A DNA stretch of 64,000 nucleotides from Kineosporia babensis (GTDB lineage: Bacteria > Actinomycetota > Actinomycetes > Actinomycetales > Kineosporiaceae), in assembly GCF_021129305.1 (NCBI RefSeq), contig NZ_JAJOMB010000004.1, positions 416,490 to 480,489 on the forward strand. Reading direction: 5' to 3'. Made by a program: the position numbers and the translations under genes. The notes under the pieces are model-generated. The model had not been told where the DNA came from. It did no database searches and saw only the letters and a list, made by a program, of their open reading frames with translations. Positions 55,947 through 64,000 of the stretch are shown here, one piece after another. The first letter of the stretch is position 1. Each line of letters starts with the position of its first letter.

Positions 55947-56099
55947 ATTGCTTGTGTTGCTCGTGTTTGCCTTCGGCGAGCCCCACGGTTGCGGGGCTGC
56001 CGAACTGGCCAACAGTGTGCCACCCAACCTTGTTCCCGGGAATGTGAAGTTTTCACTTGTCCCCCGGGAGAAGGCACTGGGGTAGCGCAGATCACGTCC
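55947..56099. promoter_or_regulatory. Region between rpe stop and the FMN riboswitch
   Basis: 153 bp with a lower GC stretch (gaatgtgaagttttcacttg at 56040-56059, itself an inverted repeat). It should contain the riboflavin operon promoter. The dyad agtgaaaacttcac could serve as an rpe terminator or a binding site. Confidence 0.4.
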
Positions 56100-56759
56100 T
56101 CAGCAGGCCTTGGCCGCCAGTTCGCGCAGTTCGGCGATGCTCGCCGCCGCGTCCTCGGCGCCGTAGACCGCGGAGCCGGCCACGAACACGTCGGCCCCGG
56201 CGTCGGCGCAGCGCTCGATGGTGGCCTTGGAGACACCCCCGTCGACCTGGATCCAGACGTCCAGGCCGGCGTCCTTGACCGCCTGCCGGGTGCGCCGGAT
56301 CTTCGGCAGCATCGACTCCAGGAACGGCTGGCCGCCGAAACCGGGCTCCACCGTCATGATCAGCAGCATGTCCAGCTCGGGCAGCAGCTCCAGGTACGGC
56401 TCGATCGCGGTGGTCGGCTTCACCGCCAGGCCGGCCCGGGCGCCCTGGCGGCGCAGCTCGCGGGCCAGCCGGATCGGGGCGGCCGCGGCCTCGGCGTGGA
56501 ACGTCACGCTCTGGGCGCCGGCCTCGGCGAAGGCCGGGGCCCAGCGGTCCGGGTCCTCGATCATCAGGTGGCAGTCGACCGGGACCGGCGAGACCTTCAG
56601 GATCGACTCGACCACCGGCAGGCCGAGGGTGAGGTTCGGGACGAAATGGTTGTCCATCACGTCGACGTGCGCCCAGTCGGCGCTGGCGATACGCCCGAGT
56701 TCGCGCTCGAGCCGGGCGAAGTCGGAGTTCAGGATGCTGGGAGAGATCTGGATGCCCAC
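56100..56759 (-). CDS. rpe: Ribulose-phosphate 3-epimerase
   Basis: 219 aa. TIM barrel of the pentose phosphate pathway, interconverting ribulose 5-phosphate and xylulose 5-phosphate. Motifs: [36 protein letters not shown] with metal and catalytic residues, [30 protein letters not shown] and [13 protein letters not shown]. Starts at GTG 56759 since VGIQISPS matches the family; no Shine-Dalgarno, so possibly leaderless. Confidence 0.96.
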   Translation of the reverse strand: MGIQISPSILNSDFARLERELGRIASADWAHVDVMDNHFVPNLTLGLPVVESILKVSPVPVDCHLMIEDPDRWAPAFAEAGAQSVTFHAEAAAAPIRLARELRRQGARAGLAVKPTTAIEPYLELLPELDMLLIMTVEPGFGGQPFLESMLPKIRRTRQAVKDAGLDVWIQVDGGVSKATIERCADAGADVFVAGSAVYGAEDAAASIAELRELAAKAC

Positions 56760-56817
56760 GGCTGCGAGCCTAGTGGGGCCTTGACCTGAAGTGCGCTTCA
56801 GCCTGCAGGATCGGGCC

Positions 56818-57234
56818 ATGAGTGCTTCGACACGTCCCGAGCAGGCGCACGACGAGCTCACCCCGCCGGTCCTGGTTTATCTGGCCTCCCAGACGCTGGG
56901 CCGGCTGGCCACTGTGGACCCGAAGAACGCGCCGCAGAACTCCCCGGTGGGATTCACCCACAACGCCGAACTGGGCACGATCGACATCGGCGGCTGGAAT
57001 CTGGGCGAATCGCGCAAGTTCCGTAACATCGAGAAGAATCCGGCCGTGTCGTTCGTGGTGGACGACATCCCCTCAACCAATCCCTGGCGGGTGCGGATGG
57101 TCGAGATCCGTGGCACCGCCGAGGCGCTGCGCGGGATCCCGGCCGCCGACGGCGGCACGAGTGAACTCATCCGGGTTCACCCGCGCCGGGTCATCACCTT
57201 CGGCCTGGACGGCGAGGCCCCGCCGGAGGGCTAG
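56818..57234 (+). CDS. PPOX-class F420/flavin-dependent protein (pyridoxamine oxidase-like)
   Basis: 138 aa. Split-barrel flavin-binding fold: [39 protein letters not shown] and [15 protein letters not shown] are the usual core strands. The form with [11 protein letters not shown] is the actinobacterial PPOX-class group, which often binds F420. Substrate unknown. ATG 56818. Its last 4 bases overlap the convergent rsmB stop. Confidence 0.85.
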   Translation: MSASTRPEQAHDELTPPVLVYLASQTLGRLATVDPKNAPQNSPVGFTHNAELGTIDIGGWNLGESRKFRNIEKNPAVSFVVDDIPSTNPWRVRMVEIRGTAEALRGIPAADGGTSELIRVHPRRVITFGLDGEAPPEG

Positions 57235-58796
57235 GCGCGGCGCCGGAGCAGGGCCAGGTACATCGAGTCGGTGCCGTGCAGGTGGGTCCACAGCTGCACG
57301 GCCGGGCCGTCGCCGAGCATCAGGTCGTCGCTGTCCGGCAGCCGCCGGGAGCCGATCAGGTCGCGCAGCACGGCCGGGGTGTCCAGGCGCTCCACGTCCT
57401 CGCGCCCGCGCAGCACGTCGTCGACCACCAGGTTCGTCTCGGCCGGGTGCGGCGAGCAGGTCGCGTACGCCACCACGCCGCCAGGACGCACCGCGGCCAG
57501 CGCCGACTCCAGCAGCCCGCGCTGCAGCGGGGCCAGCGAGGTGAGGTCGCTGGGGGTACGGCGCCAGCGAGACTCGGGCCGGCGCCGCAGCGCGCCCAGG
57601 CCGGTGCACGGCACGTCCACCAGAACCCGGTCGTAACGGCCCGGTTCGGACTCGCCCAGGGTGCGCCCGTCCCGCACGCGCACGTCGTAGGCGGCCGGGA
57701 CCGCAGCCAGTGACTGCTGCACCAGACCGGCGCGGTGCTCGGCGGATTCGACCGCCACCAGCTCGGCGTCGTCCCCGACCAGACCGGCGGCGTGCCGCTC
57801 CGACAGCAGTGCGGCCAGCAGCGCCGCCTTGCCGCCGGGGCCTGCGCACAGGTCCAGCCAGATGCCCCGGTCAGGGCCGACGGTGGGCGCGTTGGCGGCG
57901 CCGAGGGCGACCAGCTGGCTGCCCTCGTCCTGTACCCGGGCCCGGCCCTGCCGGATCGCGGCCACGTCGTCGGGAGCGCCCTTGAGCAGGGCGGCGACCG
58001 GCGACAGCACGCCCACCTGAGCGTGCGGGCCGTCCACGATCTCGTCCACGTCGGACAGACCGGGCAGAGCGGCCACGGTCACCGCCGGGCGGGCGTTGTG
58101 CGCGGTCAGCAGGGCGGGAAGCTCGTCGGCCGGGCGCCCGCTGCCGCGCAGGGCGTCGCGCAGCGCGCGGACGATCCACTCCGGGTGCGAATAGCGCACC
58201 GACAGGTTGCCGTCGGGGTTCTTCTGCTCGTCGGGGGCGACCTTGGCCATCCACTCGGCCTCGTCGCGCTCCCCCACCCGCCGCAGCACCGCGTTGGCGA
58301 ACCGCGAGGCACCCGATCCGCTGACCGAGCGCACCAGGTCGACCGTGGTGGAGACGGCCGCGTGCGGCGGGACCCGCATGTGCAGCAGCTGGTGAACGCC
58401 CAGGCGCAGGGCGTCCAGCACCGCCGGGTCGATCTCGGCCAGCGGCCGGTCGGTGCCCGCGGCGATGATCGCGTCGTAGCTGCCCTTGCCGCGCAGCGCG
58501 CCGTAGGCCAGTTCGGTGGCCAGGCCGGCGTCGCGGCCGCGCAGGCGAGCGCGGCGCAGCATGCCGGGCAGGATCAGGTTGGCGTACGCGTCGCGCTCGG
58601 TGACCGCGCGGAGCGTCTCGTAGGCGACGGTCCGGGCCGGGTCGACCGCGATCGGGCGACCACCAGAGGGACGATTGCCGGCGCCTTCGCGGGAACGGCC
58701 GGGCTGCGGGACGTCCCGGCCACCGCTGCGACCGGGCTTGCCACCGGTCCGGCGGGGCGGCTGGGACGGGCGCCCCGCCGATGTCTGCTTGCTCAC
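57231..58796 (-). CDS. rsmB: 16S rRNA m5C methyltransferase RsmB-like
   Basis: 521 aa. The N-terminal 45 residues are a basic Gly/Arg/Pro-rich extension, then a NusB-like domain ([20 protein letters not shown]) and a SAM methyltransferase domain with motif [20 protein letters not shown]. The two catalytic cysteines are in [19 protein letters not shown] and [17 protein letters not shown]. It methylates a cytosine of 16S rRNA. Its start overlaps the fmt stop by 4 bases, as in many bacteria. Confidence 0.95.
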   Translation of the reverse strand: MSKQTSAGRPSQPPRRTGGKPGRSGGRDVPQPGRSREGAGNRPSGGRPIAVDPARTVAYETLRAVTERDAYANLILPGMLRRARLRGRDAGLATELAYGALRGKGSYDAIIAAGTDRPLAEIDPAVLDALRLGVHQLLHMRVPPHAAVSTTVDLVRSVSGSGASRFANAVLRRVGERDEAEWMAKVAPDEQKNPDGNLSVRYSHPEWIVRALRDALRGSGRPADELPALLTAHNARPAVTVAALPGLSDVDEIVDGPHAQVGVLSPVAALLKGAPDDVAAIRQGRARVQDEGSQLVALGAANAPTVGPDRGIWLDLCAGPGGKAALLAALLSERHAAGLVGDDAELVAVESAEHRAGLVQQSLAAVPAAYDVRVRDGRTLGESEPGRYDRVLVDVPCTGLGALRRRPESRWRRTPSDLTSLAPLQRGLLESALAAVRPGGVVAYATCSPHPAETNLVVDDVLRGREDVERLDTPAVLRDLIGSRRLPDSDDLMLGDGPAVQLWTHLHGTDSMYLALLRRRA

Positions 58797-59746
58797 GATG
58801 CTCCCTCTGAAGCCGGGTCAGCGCCGAGCTTTTCACCGTCGGCCGGACGCGCGCCGCGCGCCCAGTCCACCGCCGCCATGGCCTTCTTGCCCGCCGGGCG
58901 AACCTCGCCCAGCGCCACTGCTGCCGTCCCCGTACCCACGTGCACGGCCTTCTTCAGCACCCGCAGCTCCCCCGGGGCCAGCGGCTCTACGTCGGTCAGC
59001 GGCTCGACCGGACCGAGCCCGAGCCGCGCGCCGCGGAACGTGGTCCAGGCGCCGGGCGCGGGGGTACAGCCACGCACTCGCCGGTCGATGGCGACCGCGT
59101 TCTGGGTCCAGTCGACCTCGGCCTCCTCGACCGTGATCTTCGGCGCCAGCGACACGCCTTCCTCCGGCTGGGGGCGGGCCTCCATCTCCCCGGCCTCCAG
59201 GCCGTCCAGCACCGCGACCATCAGGCCCGAGCCGCCTTCGGCCAGCTTGTCCAGCAGATCGCCGGCGGTGTCCCGGGGCCGGATGGTCTGCGTCATCACG
59301 CCGTAGACCGGGCCGGTGTCCAGCCCCTTCTCCAGCTGGAACACCGAGGCGCCGGTGACCTCCTCGCCGGCCATCAGCGACCGCTGCGCCGGGGCCGCGC
59401 CGCGCCAGGCGGGCAGCACCGAGAAGTGCAGGTTGATCCAGCCCAGCCGCGGGATGTCGAGCGCCCGCTGCGGCACCAGCGCACCGTAGGCGATCACCGC
59501 GACGCAGTCCGGGGCCAGCTCCTTGAGCTGTTCCAGGAACTCCGGGTCGCCGGGTTTGGCCGGCTGGTACACCGGGATGCCGCGCTCGTCGGCCCACTGG
59601 GCCAGCGGGGAACGGGAGATCTTGCGCCCGCGCCCGGACACGGCGTCCGGGCGGGTGAGGACGGCGATGATCTCGTGGCTGGAGGCGTGGATCGCCTCGG
59701 CGGGGGGCAGGGCCACCTCAGGGGTGCCCGCGACGATGATGCGCAA
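58793..59746 (-). CDS. fmt: Methionyl-tRNA formyltransferase
   Basis: 317 aa. It formylates the initiator Met-tRNA with 10-formyl-THF. The catalytic Asn-His...Asp set is in [20 protein letters not shown] and [13 protein letters not shown]; the N-terminus [20 protein letters not shown] is the family start, and SDVP-like [19 protein letters not shown] links to the core. The def gene precedes it with a 24-base gap. Confidence 0.96.
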   Translation of the reverse strand: MRIIVAGTPEVALPPAEAIHASSHEIIAVLTRPDAVSGRGRKISRSPLAQWADERGIPVYQPAKPGDPEFLEQLKELAPDCVAVIAYGALVPQRALDIPRLGWINLHFSVLPAWRGAAPAQRSLMAGEEVTGASVFQLEKGLDTGPVYGVMTQTIRPRDTAGDLLDKLAEGGSGLMVAVLDGLEAGEMEARPQPEEGVSLAPKITVEEAEVDWTQNAVAIDRRVRGCTPAPGAWTTFRGARLGLGPVEPLTDVEPLAPGELRVLKKAVHVGTGTAAVALGEVRPAGKKAMAAVDWARGARPADGEKLGADPASEGAS

Positions 59747-59770
59747 GGTGAAGTCTCGTTCTGGAGGGAG

Positions 59771-60316
59771 TTAGACGGCGCGCCCGAAGGTGGCGTGCGG
59801 GCTGACCTTGACCTGCGGCGGCGCGGCACCGTTCCACTCCGCCTCGCGGATCGCCTTGAGCGCGAGCCGGCGGGTTTCCCGGTCGAGCCGGTCGATGAAC
59901 AGGATGCCGTCGAGGTGGTCGGTCTCGTGCTGGATGCAGCGGGCGAGCAGCTCGCTGCCCTCGATGGTGACCGGCTCGCCGTGCTGGTCGAAGCCCTTGG
60001 CCACCACCCGCAGCGCGCGCTTGGTGTCGAACACCAGGTCGGGCAGCGACAGGCAGCCCTCGCCGCCGTCCTGCTCCTCGACGGAAAGGTCGAGGTCGGG
60101 GTTGATCAGGTGCCCGAGCTGACCGTCGACGTAGTAGGTGAACACCCGCAGGCCGACGCCGATCTGCGGGGCGGCCAGGCCGGCGCCCGGCGCGTCCATC
60201 ATCGTCTCTTCGAGGTCCTTGACCAGATTGCGCAGCTCACGGTCGAAATCGACGACCGGGTCGGCCTTGGTGCGCAGCACCGGGTCGCCGAACAGTCGGA
60301 TGGTCTGGATAGGCAC
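59771..60316 (-). CDS. def: Peptide deformylase
   Basis: 181 aa. Removes the formyl group from new proteins. The three motifs are GAGLAAPQIGVG, EGCLSLPDLVFD (Cys metal ligand) and QHETDHLDGILFID (two His ligands and Glu). A GTG starts the gene (PIQTIRLFGDPVLR). It is upstream of fmt and rsmB in one likely operon. Confidence 0.96.
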   Translation of the reverse strand: MPIQTIRLFGDPVLRTKADPVVDFDRELRNLVKDLEETMMDAPGAGLAAPQIGVGLRVFTYYVDGQLGHLINPDLDLSVEEQDGGEGCLSLPDLVFDTKRALRVVAKGFDQHGEPVTIEGSELLARCIQHETDHLDGILFIDRLDRETRRLALKAIREAEWNGAAPPQVKVSPHATFGRAV

Positions 60317-60375
60317 CGCCCGAGTCTACGGGGCAACGTGAGTGCGATGCTCCGGCCGGCGGGCGAGGCAGGCGC

Positions 60376-60882
60376 TCAGTGGCTGACGGTGGGGCGGCTC
60401 GGGGTGTGCATCACCCGGGCGTCGCGGGCCAGGCCGGGCTTCATCACCGGGGAGGGCAGACGGATCCGGCGGGCCCGGGAGGTCTTGCGGGCCCCGTTGG
60501 CCGGGCCGGCCGGGCGGATCAGCCGGATCAGCTCGTCGCGGTCCTCGACGCTGACGAACAGCGTGGTCAGCGGGACCTTCCAGCCGAGCACCCGGGCGTG
60601 CACCCCGACGCTGAGCTGGATCCGGACCAGGTGCCGGGGAGAGCCGTTGACCAGCCAGGTACTACGCCAGCCGTGCACCCCCAGGCAGAACACCGGGCGG
60701 TCGTCCGGATCGGCGGAGGCGATGGCGGAACGGGGAACGGTGGCCTGGAACGCCCAGCCCAGGCGGACGCGGACGGCTTCCTCGTCGACCAGGACACCGC
60801 TGAACCGGGGCCCGCAGCCGAGCACACCGAGCAGCTGGCGCATCCCCGGCGCGTAGGCGATCCGGAACTTCCTCTCGGACAT
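60376..60882 (-). CDS. Conserved actinobacterial protein of unknown function
   Basis: About 168 aa. I do not recognise a named family. Alternating strands (FSGVLVDEEAVRVRLGWAF, RSTWLVNGSPRHLVRIQLSV, TTLFVSVEDRDELIRLIRPA) suggest a small beta-rich PH-like fold. The last 40 residues are basic and probably loose (KTSRARRIRLPSPVMKPG). Start codons GTG 60891, ATG 60888 and ATG 60882 lie together; the last has the best-spaced AGAGGTG. It sits between priA and def. Confidence 0.7.
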   Translation of the reverse strand: MSERKFRIAYAPGMRQLLGVLGCGPRFSGVLVDEEAVRVRLGWAFQATVPRSAIASADPDDRPVFCLGVHGWRSTWLVNGSPRHLVRIQLSVGVHARVLGWKVPLTTLFVSVEDRDELIRLIRPAGPANGARKTSRARRIRLPSPVMKPGLARDARVMHTPSRPTVSH

Positions 60883-60986
60883 CTCCATCACCTCTGCCGT
60901 CGACCCTACGGCGGTACGCCGGTCCTGGCGAGGGATCCAGCCGCAGATCCCCCGGGCAGCGCGGCGCTCCCCCGGGCCGCGAGACC

Positions 60987-63173
60987 TCAGCCCGGGTTGA
61001 GCGGATCGAGCTGGATCCGGGTGGCGCCGCCGGACTCGCGCCGCGAACTACGGATCGCCGCGGCCGTGTGCAGGGCCTTGGCCAGGGCCGCGATCTCCTG
61101 GCGAGGGGCTCGCAGCAGTACCCGGACCTGGGTCTCGTCGACATCCTCCACGACCGGCTCAGGGACCACCGGCTCCTCCAGCCCGGCCAGCTGCTGGCTG
61201 GGCCGGCGGGGAAGGCGGCGTTTCGGCGGTTTGACCGGCTTCGGCGCCGGGGATGCGCCGGGCGGGCCCGGGGGCAGCAGCACCTCGGTCGGGCCCAGCG
61301 TCTGCGTGCCCTCGGGCAGTTGCGCGGTACGCACCAGCGAGTTCACGGCGGTAGCGGTTCCGGTGACGTCGGCCAGCACCACGGCGGGCGGAAAGCCGAG
61401 TTCGGTGCGCTCGTCGAGTTCCCGGTCGGCCTGAGTGCCCGGGTCGATCCGGACCAGGGCCTGCACGGCCGGGGCCTGCGGGTCGGCGGTGATGATCACC
61501 GAGCCGCCGGAGGACGAGGGCCGCACCTGGGCGGCGGCGCTCAGCCAGCGGCGCAGGGCATCTTCGCTGGCCCGCAGATCCGGCCGCTCGAGCAGGCGCC
61601 CGGCGTCGAGCAGCACCGCGGCGGCATAGCCACCGTCGACCGTCGGCTCGATTCCGGGGGTGGAGACCACCAGGGCGTTCGCGGGCACGTTGGGAACCGG
61701 GCCGTCGGCCTGCGGCACCACCACCGCCGCGCCGGAGAAGGCCTGGCCGAGTTCTTCGGCGGTACGCCCGACTCCGACCGTGGTGGCCCGCAACCGCCGG
61801 CCCTGGCAGTTGCCACAGCGCCAGGCAGTGGCGTGCCGACCGCACCAACGGCACTCGGGCAGGCCCGCCTCGTCGCCGTTCTTCTGCGCCGCCGGGAACC
61901 CGACCGGACCGTGGCAGTGCGTGCAGCGCGCCGGATGACGGCAGTCCTGACAGGCCAGGCCGGGCAGGTAGCCGGCCCGCGGGACCTGCACCAGCACCGG
62001 GCCACGCCTGAGCCCGTCGCTGATCGCCCGCCACGCCGGGCTGGGCAGCCGGCCGTGGGCCGAGGGATCGTCGCGACCGCCGATCGCAGTGGCGGCGACC
62101 TGGATCCGAGGCCAGGCGCCGCGGACCACCGAACGCTCCGCGGCGACCGGACGGGCCCAGCCGGTGCGCAGCCAGGCCGCGCACTCCACCGACCGCGACC
62201 ACGACCCGGCGATCAGCGCCGCCCCCTCGAGTTCGGCCCGCACGGCCAGCACCTCCCGGGCGTGCGGGTACGGTGCCCGGGGCTCGGCGTGCATCTCGTC
62301 GCCGTCGTCCCAGATCACCACCAGGCCCAGGTCGTGCACGGGAGCGAAGGCGGCGGCCCGGGTTCCGATCGCCACCCGGACGTCGCCGCGTGAGAGGGCC
62401 AGGAAGTTGCGGTAGCGCGTGGTGGGCCCCAGGTCGGCCTCCAGCCGAGCGTGGCGGCCTTCACCCAGACGCTTGGTCAGCACCTTGTCCAGCGCATCGG
62501 CATCGCGTTTGTCGGGCAGCACCACCAGCGAGCCCCGCCCGGCGTGCAGCGCGGTCTGGATGACCGTGGCCAGGTCTTCGCACCAGGCCGGACCGGGCAG
62601 CGCCGTCCAGACCGCCCGGGGGGCATCACCGGCAGCGATCCGCGCCAGCAGCGCCGGGCCGGCCCGGTACTTCTCCCAGCCCTGGGGCTCGACCGGGCCC
62701 TGCAGCGGTTCGGGCACATCCGGGCGAGGAGCCTGCTCGACCCGGGCGTGGCGCGGGGGCACGGCCAGACGCAGCACATCGGTCAGGTTGCCGGCGTAGC
62801 GCTCGGCCACCGCCTGGCAGAGCCGCAGCACCGACGGGATGAGTACCGGCTCGGGCGAGACCACCTTGCGCAGCGGCGCCAGCTTGCCCTGGTGCTCCGT
62901 CTCGGCCACCCGCTCCAGCAGGTAGCCCTCGATGTCCTGCCCACCGAACCGCACCCGCACCCGCACGCCGGGCTGAGCGGCGGCCGACATCGGCTCGGGC
63001 ACCAGGTAGTCGAACACCCGGTCCAGGTGCGGCAGCGGCACGTCCACGGTGACCCGGGCGACCGGCAGCTCGGCCGCAGTGGCCGCCGGGGGCTTGGGCT
63101 TGCGGCCCCGGGTGGCGGCGCGCAGCAGTTCCAGCTGGTCGCCGGCACTGCTGGCGTCGGATCCCGTGCTCAT
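60987..63173 (-). CDS. priA: PriA-like primosomal protein N' without helicase motifs
   Basis: 728 aa. The N-terminal 3'-DNA-binding domain (ARVTVDVPLPHLDRVFDYLV, GVRVRVRFGGQDIEGYLL) and the zinc region are intact: CQDCRHPARCTHC, then ECRWCGRHATAWRCGNCQG, eight Cys in pairs. The helicase P-loop GSGKT is replaced by a segment TALPGPAWCEDLATVI, and the DEEH box reads WDDGDEMHAEP. So this protein should not be a working ATPase, as noted for other actinobacterial PriA. It may act as a fork-DNA-binding loader. Downstream of metK as in M. tuberculosis. Confidence 0.92.
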   Translation of the reverse strand: MSTGSDASSAGDQLELLRAATRGRKPKPPAATAAELPVARVTVDVPLPHLDRVFDYLVPEPMSAAAQPGVRVRVRFGGQDIEGYLLERVAETEHQGKLAPLRKVVSPEPVLIPSVLRLCQAVAERYAGNLTDVLRLAVPPRHARVEQAPRPDVPEPLQGPVEPQGWEKYRAGPALLARIAAGDAPRAVWTALPGPAWCEDLATVIQTALHAGRGSLVVLPDKRDADALDKVLTKRLGEGRHARLEADLGPTTRYRNFLALSRGDVRVAIGTRAAAFAPVHDLGLVVIWDDGDEMHAEPRAPYPHAREVLAVRAELEGAALIAGSWSRSVECAAWLRTGWARPVAAERSVVRGAWPRIQVAATAIGGRDDPSAHGRLPSPAWRAISDGLRRGPVLVQVPRAGYLPGLACQDCRHPARCTHCHGPVGFPAAQKNGDEAGLPECRWCGRHATAWRCGNCQGRRLRATTVGVGRTAEELGQAFSGAAVVVPQADGPVPNVPANALVVSTPGIEPTVDGGYAAAVLLDAGRLLERPDLRASEDALRRWLSAAAQVRPSSSGGSVIITADPQAPAVQALVRIDPGTQADRELDERTELGFPPAVVLADVTGTATAVNSLVRTAQLPEGTQTLGPTEVLLPPGPPGASPAPKPVKPPKRRLPRRPSQQLAGLEEPVVPEPVVEDVDETQVRVLLRAPRQEIAALAKALHTAAAIRSSRRESGGATRIQLDPLNPG

Positions 63174-63276
63174 GAAATCAACTTAGGGCATGGGTCCGAC
63201 AAGATCGCTCGCCGCAAAAGCAGCCGCGGCCGCCACCCGTGAGGGCGACGACCGCAGCAGTGAGCAGAGCGGAAGC

Positions 63277-64000
63277 TCAGCCGATGATCGAGCGCAGGGC
63301 GTCGACCCGGTCGGTCTGCTCCCAGGTCATCCCGTCCAGGTTCCGGCCGAAGTGACCATACGCAGCAGTCTGGTGATACTTCGGCTTCAGCAGATCCAGA
63401 TCCCGGATGATCGCAGCCGGACGCAGGTCAAAGACCTCCTTGATCGCAGCAGTAATGCGATCCACCGGAGCAGTCTCGGTACCGAACGTCTCCACATACA
63501 AGCCGACCGGCTGAGCCTTACCAATGGCGTAGGCGATCTGAACCTCGCACCGCTTCGCCAGACCCGCCGCCACCACGTTCTTCGCGACCCAGCGCATCGC
63601 GTACGCGGCCGAACGGTCGACCTTTGAAGGGTCCTTACCGGAGAACGCGCCGCCACCGTGGCGGGCGAAACCACCGTACGTGTCCACGATGATCTTGCGC
63701 CCGGTCAGGCCGGCATCACCCATCGGGCCACCCACCTCGAACCGGCCCGTCGGGTTCACCAGCAGGCGGTAGTTCGACGTGTCGATCGAGACCCGGTCCA
63801 GGACCGGCTTGATCACGTGATCCACCACATCCGGCTGCAGCAGGTTCTCCAGGCTGATGTCCGCTGCATGCTGCGAGGACACCACGACCGTGTCCAGCCG
63901 CACCGCCCGGTCACCGTCATACGCGATCGTGACCTGGGTCTTACCGTCCGGGCGCAAGTACGGAACCTCACCGCTCTTACGGACCTCGGTCAGCCGCTCG
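63277..64000 (-). CDS. metK: S-adenosylmethionine synthase, C-terminal part
   Basis: The gene is cut by the window end; 240 codons are visible. It makes SAM from methionine and ATP. Motifs: [16 protein letters not shown] (PDGK loop), [38 protein letters not shown] and [20 protein letters not shown]. All catalytic elements of this half are intact. It uses many T-ending codons (GCT, ACT, GAT, TAT, CGT), unlike priA beside it. Confidence 0.97.
   Translation of the reverse strand, partial: ERLTEVRKSGEVPYLRPDGKTQVTIAYDGDRAVRLDTVVVSSQHAADISLENLLQPDVVDHVIKPVLDRVSIDTSNYRLLVNPTGRFEVGGPMGDAGLTGRKIIVDTYGGFARHGGGAFSGKDPSKVDRSAAYAMRWVAKNVVAAGLAKRCEVQIAYAIGKAQPVGLYVETFGTETAPVDRITAAIKEVFDLRPAAIIRDLDLLKPKYHQTAAYGHFGRNLDGMTWEQTDRVDALRSIIG

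Overview
This window is chromosomal DNA from a high-GC actinobacterium. The evidence is the strong GC bias at third codon positions, the frequent GTG starts and 1-8 bp gene overlaps, and several actinobacterial families (a PdtaR-type ANTAR response regulator, an HGxxPAAW protein, a TIGR03085 protein, a PriA without helicase motifs). Gene order also fits: hisI-trpE-Trp membrane protein-trpC-trpB-trpA-lgt ... pyk-pdtaR-polA-rpsA-coaE-uvrB and metK-priA-fmt-rsmB-rpe-rib genes-PH protein both match the order known from Mycobacterium tuberculosis. The genus cannot be fixed from sequence alone. I see no prophage, insertion sequence, CRISPR array or rRNA.

Layout. 1-258 is the 3' end of a homocysteine S-methyltransferase gene, facing an orphan barstar-like gene. 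991-11236 is a repair/replication/translation block (uvrB, coaE, rpsA, a methyltransferase, a UvrC-like GIY-YIG protein, polA, and a hotdog thioesterase divergent from polA). Its 6.7-8.0 kb section is full of small tandem duplications. 11483-12761 holds a GNAT acetyltransferase and a small membrane protein. 12915-18239 is a complete branched-chain amino acid type ABC importer (livK-livH-livM-livG-livF), with a strong hairpin separating the binding-protein gene from the rest. 18736-27412 holds pdtaR, tRNA-Leu(CAA), pyk and gltBD. 27737-37477 is lgt and the trp/hisI genes, interleaved with three membrane proteins, two of which carry long low-complexity repeats.

37710-43718 carries a sulfotransferase-like gene, a heterodimeric ABC exporter with one degenerate ATP site, and a TIGR03085 protein. 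43756-49308 is a catabolic island for four-carbon acid sugars: a DeoR regulator, a GntP permease and a SAF-domain oxidoreductase on one strand, and an OtnK-type kinase and OtnC-type aldolase on the other. It lacks the usual dehydrogenase and OtnI isomerase, so the oxidoreductase may define a variant pathway; this is the best candidate for undescribed biology here. 49369-53080 holds hisF, a uridine-kinase-like gene, a thiol-redox trio (MauE/DoxX-like membrane protein, membrane-anchored DsbA-like protein, SelW-like protein), a PH-domain membrane protein and hisE. 53236-55946 is the riboflavin operon ribE-ribBA-ribH under an FMN riboswitch whose expression platform seems to sequester the ribE ribosome binding site; ribD is absent. 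56100-64000 holds rpe, a PPOX-family protein, rsmB, fmt, def, a conserved hypothetical, priA and the 3' part of metK, which uses noticeably more T-ending codons than its neighbours.

Most genes lie on the minus strand in long co-directional runs. Strong inverted repeats separate the transcription units, including several bidirectional ones between convergent genes.
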